From contig CANQNT010000027.1 of the NCBI GenBank assembly GCA_947625255.1, positions 1 through 46,609 of the forward strand: a DNA stretch of 46,609 nucleotides. The letters are read 5' to 3'. The translations under genes were made by a program, and so were the position numbers. The notes under the pieces are model-generated. The model was not told where the DNA came from, searched no databases, and was given only the letters and a program-made list of their open reading frames with translations. This DNA comes from an uncultured Acetatifactor sp. (lineage in GTDB: Bacteria; Bacillota; Clostridia; Lachnospirales; Lachnospiraceae). Positions 38,501 through 44,500 of the stretch are shown in pieces; positions within the stretch are counted from its first letter, which is position 1, and each line of letters opens with the position of its first letter.

Positions 38501-41500
38501 AGCGAAAACGTGGACGGCACTGCCAGCGATGCCAAATTGGTGCCCGCGGGAGCCGTTGGAGATGTGAAACTTGTGGTAGAGGTGACAGACCGTGCCACCT
38601 CCGTGGGCAAGGTGGACAATTATGCCGAAGTGACCGTAGGCGGCCACCCGAAGCAGCGCACCAAGACCGTGGAGAACCCGACCCCGAAGAGGGAAAAGAC
38701 AGAGGTTACTCCTGGCGACGGCAAGCTGGTGGGGATTGGCGACCGGATTACCTATGAGATTGCTTGGAACAATTACAAGAGCGAAGAAGCCACCGTCATT
38801 GTGATGGATACCTTGGATCCCGGCGTGAACTTCATTAGTTCCAACAGCTATACATATAGGCTGAATGCGCAGGGCGAGTTCGAACGGGATTCCAACGGGA
38901 ACAAGATTCTCGATCAAGTGATTACGGGAGACACTGACGCAGAGAAAGGCGGCAAGTATTACCCGGACAGCAAAGAGATCACAATATACGAAGGAACCCC
39001 CAAAGAAGAATCCATCACAGTTCCTGCTCATACTGTGGTATGGGTATTGGAAAAACAGTCTGCCGGCGCCCAGGGCTATGTAGGTCTGGTGGTCGAGGTC
39101 AATGACAGGGCAAGACTGGACTATGATTACTCTGATGAGGCGGATAAGCTGACGACCCCTGAGAATTCCGAGGGCGACGATTACGAGGTATGGAATCAGG
39201 CCCGGGTGAAAGTCGGAAATGATGGCTTCGAGGTGACCCAGATCGTTGAGAACCCGATAACGGACAAGACGGAAGAGCCTCCGACAGACAGGGACGGTAA
39301 CGTTGACGGCAGCGGCGATACTGACGGTGACGGCGTTCCCGTGGAAGTGGGCAGCGAGCTGACCTACAAGATCCATTGGGAGAACACGAACGACAAGGAA
39401 GCCACTGTAATCATTACCGATCCTCTGGACAACGGTGTGGACTTCGTGTCCGCGTCTGACGGAAATGAGAACGGCATCACCCTGAGTGCCATGGAGAATG
39501 GCGGGGCCACAAAGACTTCTGAAATGATAGAAGTAGACGTGCCTGCAGAAGGCGGCGCGACGACGAAAGAATCGAAACCGGTCATTCAGTATACCGGAGC
39601 TTCGACCGGAAGTACCCAGACCCCGGCTCATACCGTGATCTGGACGTTCAAAGCGGCTAAAAACACCAAAGGCGACGTGATCCTGAAAGTCAGGGTCAAC
39701 AAGAACGCCGTCCAGAAGTGGACTTACGGAGGAGAAACTGACAAGACGAACCCGGGCGGAAGCGCGGCGCCGGGCGACAAGGACTATGAAGTCCTTAACC
39801 GCGCCCTGGTTAAGGTGGACAACGACGCTTCCTATACCAGCACCGTGGAGAACCCCGTGCCTGATAAGACTGAAACCGGCATCGATCGTGCGGATACGGA
39901 CGATGGAAACGGAAACCGGCATACGGACAGTGTTACGGAGGGCGGCAACCTGAACGACAATGACAACGACGGCACCTGGGAAGGCCCCTTGGTCAAGGTC
40001 GGCGATCGGATCACCTATGAGATTACCTGGAAGAATCATGAGACGGAGGATTCCGTGATTGCCGTTACGGATCCCCTGGATCCGGGCGTGAAGTTCTTTG
40101 GCGCCTCTTGCGGAACAGCCCAACTGGCGGAAACCGATATTACCGCTCAGACGCCCAAGTATTCCGCTGCCGGAACTGTGACGTTTCATATTGATGACGG
40201 GAATGGAGAAACTATTCCCGTGACGATCCAGTATGTTCCGGGAACGGACGGCCAGCCGAACAAGGTCGTCTGGACCATCGGCAGCGAAGCGATCAAGGAC
40301 GAATCGGGAGCTGTCATCACTCCGGCCAAGCTGGTACCCGCCGGGGCGGAAGGGACAGTGCGGCTTGTAGTGGAAGTGATGGAGAACGCCACTTTTGCTG
40401 GCAAGGTGGAGAACGAGGCCACGGTCAAGGTGAGCAACCATCCGGAGCAGCATACCAAGAAAGTGGAGAATCCGACTCCGCTCAAGAGCAAGACCGAGGT
40501 GAACCCCGGTAACGGCGAGCTGGTGGGTATCGGCGAGGAGATCACCTACGAAATCGCTTGGAACAACTATCAGAGTGATCCGGCTTACGTTATCGTGATG
40601 GACACCCTGGATCCCGGCGTGGACTTCGTTGGCTCCAATAGTTATCCTTATGTGCTTGAGGGCGACAGCTACATTTTTGATAAGAAAGGGAACGTGGTGA
40701 TCCACGGACAGGGTGATGGAGAGCAGGATGGTATTGTTGTTGACCCGAAGAGGGGCGGTACCTATTACCCGAACGGCGGCTCCATTACCTATATGATCGA
40801 TTCGGAAGAACATAGAGAGCCCATTCCTCCTCACACGGTAGTCTGGGATCTGGGCGTGCAGAATGCCGGTACTTCGGCTTACGTGGGCCTAGTGGTCAGG
40901 ACCAACGAAAAAGCTCGCCTTGACTACAGCTACAATGGAGATGCCACGGGATTTGTGCCGAACGTGGACGGAGACGGCGAGGACGATTACAAGGTATTTG
41001 ATCAGGCCCGTGTCAAGGTCGGCAACGATCCGTTCGGCCTGACCCAGCGCGTGGAGAACCCTGTGACGGATAAGACGGAGCAAGACCCTTACGATCCGAA
41101 CAAGGATGGCGACGGCAAGTTAGTGGGCGTGGGAGATTCTTTGACCTACCACATCCATTGGGAGAACTCTCACGACACGAAAGCGGACGTGGTCATTACA
41201 GATCCTCTGGATCAGGGCGTGGACTTCGAAGCGGCCTCCTTTGGCGGAGAAAATATCGTGCTGCTGGAGGCGAAGAAAGACGCGAATGGAGATTTTCTGC
41301 GCGAGGACGTTAAAATTTCGAAGTCCGTGACAGGTACCGTCTTTGAACAGTATGTACAGGCGGACGATGATGGAAACAAGAATGTGACCATTGAATATAA
41401 TGCGGCCAGTCACACCGTGACCTGGACCTTTACCGCGGCGTCGGGGGCAAATATGGGCTCCGTGGCTGCCGATGTGGAGTTGAAGGTCAAAGTGAACAAT

Positions 41501-44500
41501 AATGCCGTGAAGACTTGGACTTATGGGGACGGTAAGGATACCACCAAGCCGGAAGGCAGCGACGGAACCGGCAGCGATTACGAGGTCGTTAACCGCGCCC
41601 TGGTGGAGGTGGACAACAAGTCGCACTACACCAGCACCGTGGAGAACCCTGTGCCCGACAAGACCGAAACGGCCATCGAGAGGGCCGGCGCTCAGGACAG
41701 TGCTGGAAATCCGAAGACAGACACTGTCACGGAAGGCGACAACCTGCTTTACGATGGGGACAGTGACGTTTGGGAAGGACCTCTGGTAAGAGTGGGCGAC
41801 AAGATCACCTACGAGATCACCTGGAAGAACCATGAGACCGAGGATGCGGTGATCACCATCGAGGACACCCTGGATCCCGGCGTGGACTTTGTCAGTGCTA
41901 CGGCATTTGGAAATGTGAATGACAGTCAGATGAAACTGTCTGACTTGGAGAAGAGCCCTCTGCGTGGATACCTGACTTTCCAGTACCAGACGGAAGACAA
42001 TGGAAGACTGGTAACGAATACAGTCGGGATTCTCACAACGATCAGCTGCGAGAAAGTTACCGTAAACGTGGACGGAAAAGAAAAGAGCACTTATAAGGTC
42101 GTCTGGACCCTTGGCAAAGAGGACATCAAGGATCAGGACGGAAACATTACGGAGAGGGGACAGAAGGTACCCGCTGGGGCCCAAGGCAAGGTAGAACTGG
42201 TGGTGCTGGTGACAGACCGCGCCTCTTCCGTGGGCAAGGTTGACAATGACGCCTATGTTAAGGTGGGAGACAATCCCGCGCAGCATACCAAGACCGTGGA
42301 GAATCGCGTGCCGAATCCGGAAAAGACGGAAACTGAGCCTGGTGACGGCAAGCTGGTGGGCATCGGCGATGAGATCACCTATTCGATCGGCTGGCGCAAC
42401 TACCAGAACGATCCCGCATACGTGATCGCCATGGACACCCTGGATCCCGGCGTGGATTTTGTTTCCGCGTCCGACGACGGCGAATATCATAAAGAGGCCG
42501 GTACGCTGAAATATAGGATTAAAGGAGAAACGGAAGATAGGTCCTTGGATATTCCCGCCCACACCGTGGTATGGGATCTGGGAGCGCAGGCTTCCGGCGA
42601 GCAGGGAACCCTGACGCTGAAAGTCAAGGTCAATGACAAGGCGAAGCTGGATTATGATTATGTGCCTGGCGCAGACAAGTTGGAGACTCCCGGGGATTCC
42701 AGGGGAGATGACTACGAGGTATTGAACCAGGCCCGTGTGAAAGTGGGTAATGATGATTTTGAAGTGACGCAGATCGTGGAGAATCCCGTACCTGACAAGT
42801 CCGAGGCAACGCCTGGAGAGGGCGAACTCGTTGGAGTCGGTGAGCAGATCACATACAACATCCACTGGGAGAATACCGAGGACGGAGAGGCCACTGTGAC
42901 CATCACGGATCCTCTTGACGAGGGAGTGGATTTTGTGTCCGCGTCCCTTGGCAGCGTGAGTCTGGCGGCCGAGGATGCTGATGGCACGGCAAACGGCACC
43001 GCGGGAGCACCCGTAATCGGGGATGTTACAATTACCTATAGTGCCCATACGGTTACCTGGATCTTTAAGGCGGCGGCCCATACCAGGGGTGACGTGACGC
43101 TTGCAGTCAAGGTGAACGAGAGCGCGCTTAAGACCTGGAACTACAACGAGACAACCGACGAAAATCCTGACGGCGGCCAGAGTGGAACGGGTGAGGACTT
43201 TAAGGTTCAGAACCGTGCCAGGGTTCAAGTGGATAATAAGTCTGTTTATACCACCGTTGTGGAGAACCCGATACCGAAGAAAGAAGAAGTAACTCCCGGC
43301 GACGGTGAAATGGTTGGAATCGGTGAGGAGATTACCTATGAAGTTTCCTGGAAGAATTCTTATGATCAGAATTCCGACATAACCATTGCCGATCCTTTGG
43401 ACATTGGCGTGGATTTTGAGGAAGCTTCCTTTGACGGCGTGAAACTGACGCTGGACGCACAGGGCCATACCAACGGTGTAAGAGATGGAAATGTCATCAG
43501 GATTACCGGCCAGGGCAGTGAGGATTTGGTGGCCGGAGTGCCCGATGGCACAGATCCGGAAAAGGTGACAAGGGATGTTACCATTACCTATAACGAAAGC
43601 ACTCATACCGTGACTTGGGAGTTCAAGGCACTTCCGGGAATGGGTGACAAGGTCGCGCTGAAAGTCAGGGTCAATGAGAATGCGAAGAAGACCTGGACAT
43701 ATGATGAATACACCGGCGGCAACATGACCGGCCCGACCCTTGGAGGTCATGAGACGGCGGGAAGCGAGGACTACGAAGTATTCAACCGCGCCAGAGTGGA
43801 GGTGGGAGAGAACTCCGCCTACACCAACGTCGTGGAGAACCCGGTGCCTGAGAAAGAAGAGAGTACCCCTGGCGAAAGCGAACTGGTGGGCGTCGGGGAG
43901 AAGATCTCCTACACGGTACACTGGAAGAACGGGCATGACCGAAACGCCGAAGTGGTAATTACAGATCCTTTGGATAAGGGTGTGGACTTTGTGGAAGCCT
44001 CTTTTGGAGGAGTGAAGCTGGAGGCGGTTCCTGTCAATGAGACCGGAAGTACCGGCACGATGGACGATGACGGCAATATTACATCCACAAAAACGGAGAG
44101 TGACGACAACGGCAGCATCACCAAGGTAACCAGCGTGAAGAGAGACGGAGAGGGCAACCTTATTTCAGTTACGGTTACCGGACAGGATACCACGGGAGTG
44201 GTGGCCGGGGATTCTGCCCCTAGGGACGGAGTAGCGAAAGGCATTACCATTACCTATGATGCAAAGGCTCATACTCTTACCTGGACCTTTACCGCCGCGG
44301 CCGGAAAGGAAAGCGACGCGGAACTGACAGTCAGTGTCAACGACAACGCTCTTAAGACTTGGAATTATGGCAATACAAGTGATAAGGATCAACCTGGTGG
44401 AGCGTATGGCGATGGCGAGGACAATGAGGTTCGCAACCGCGCGCAGGTGAAGGTGGACAACAAGCCTGTCTACACTGACGAGGTGGAGAACCCCGTGCCT

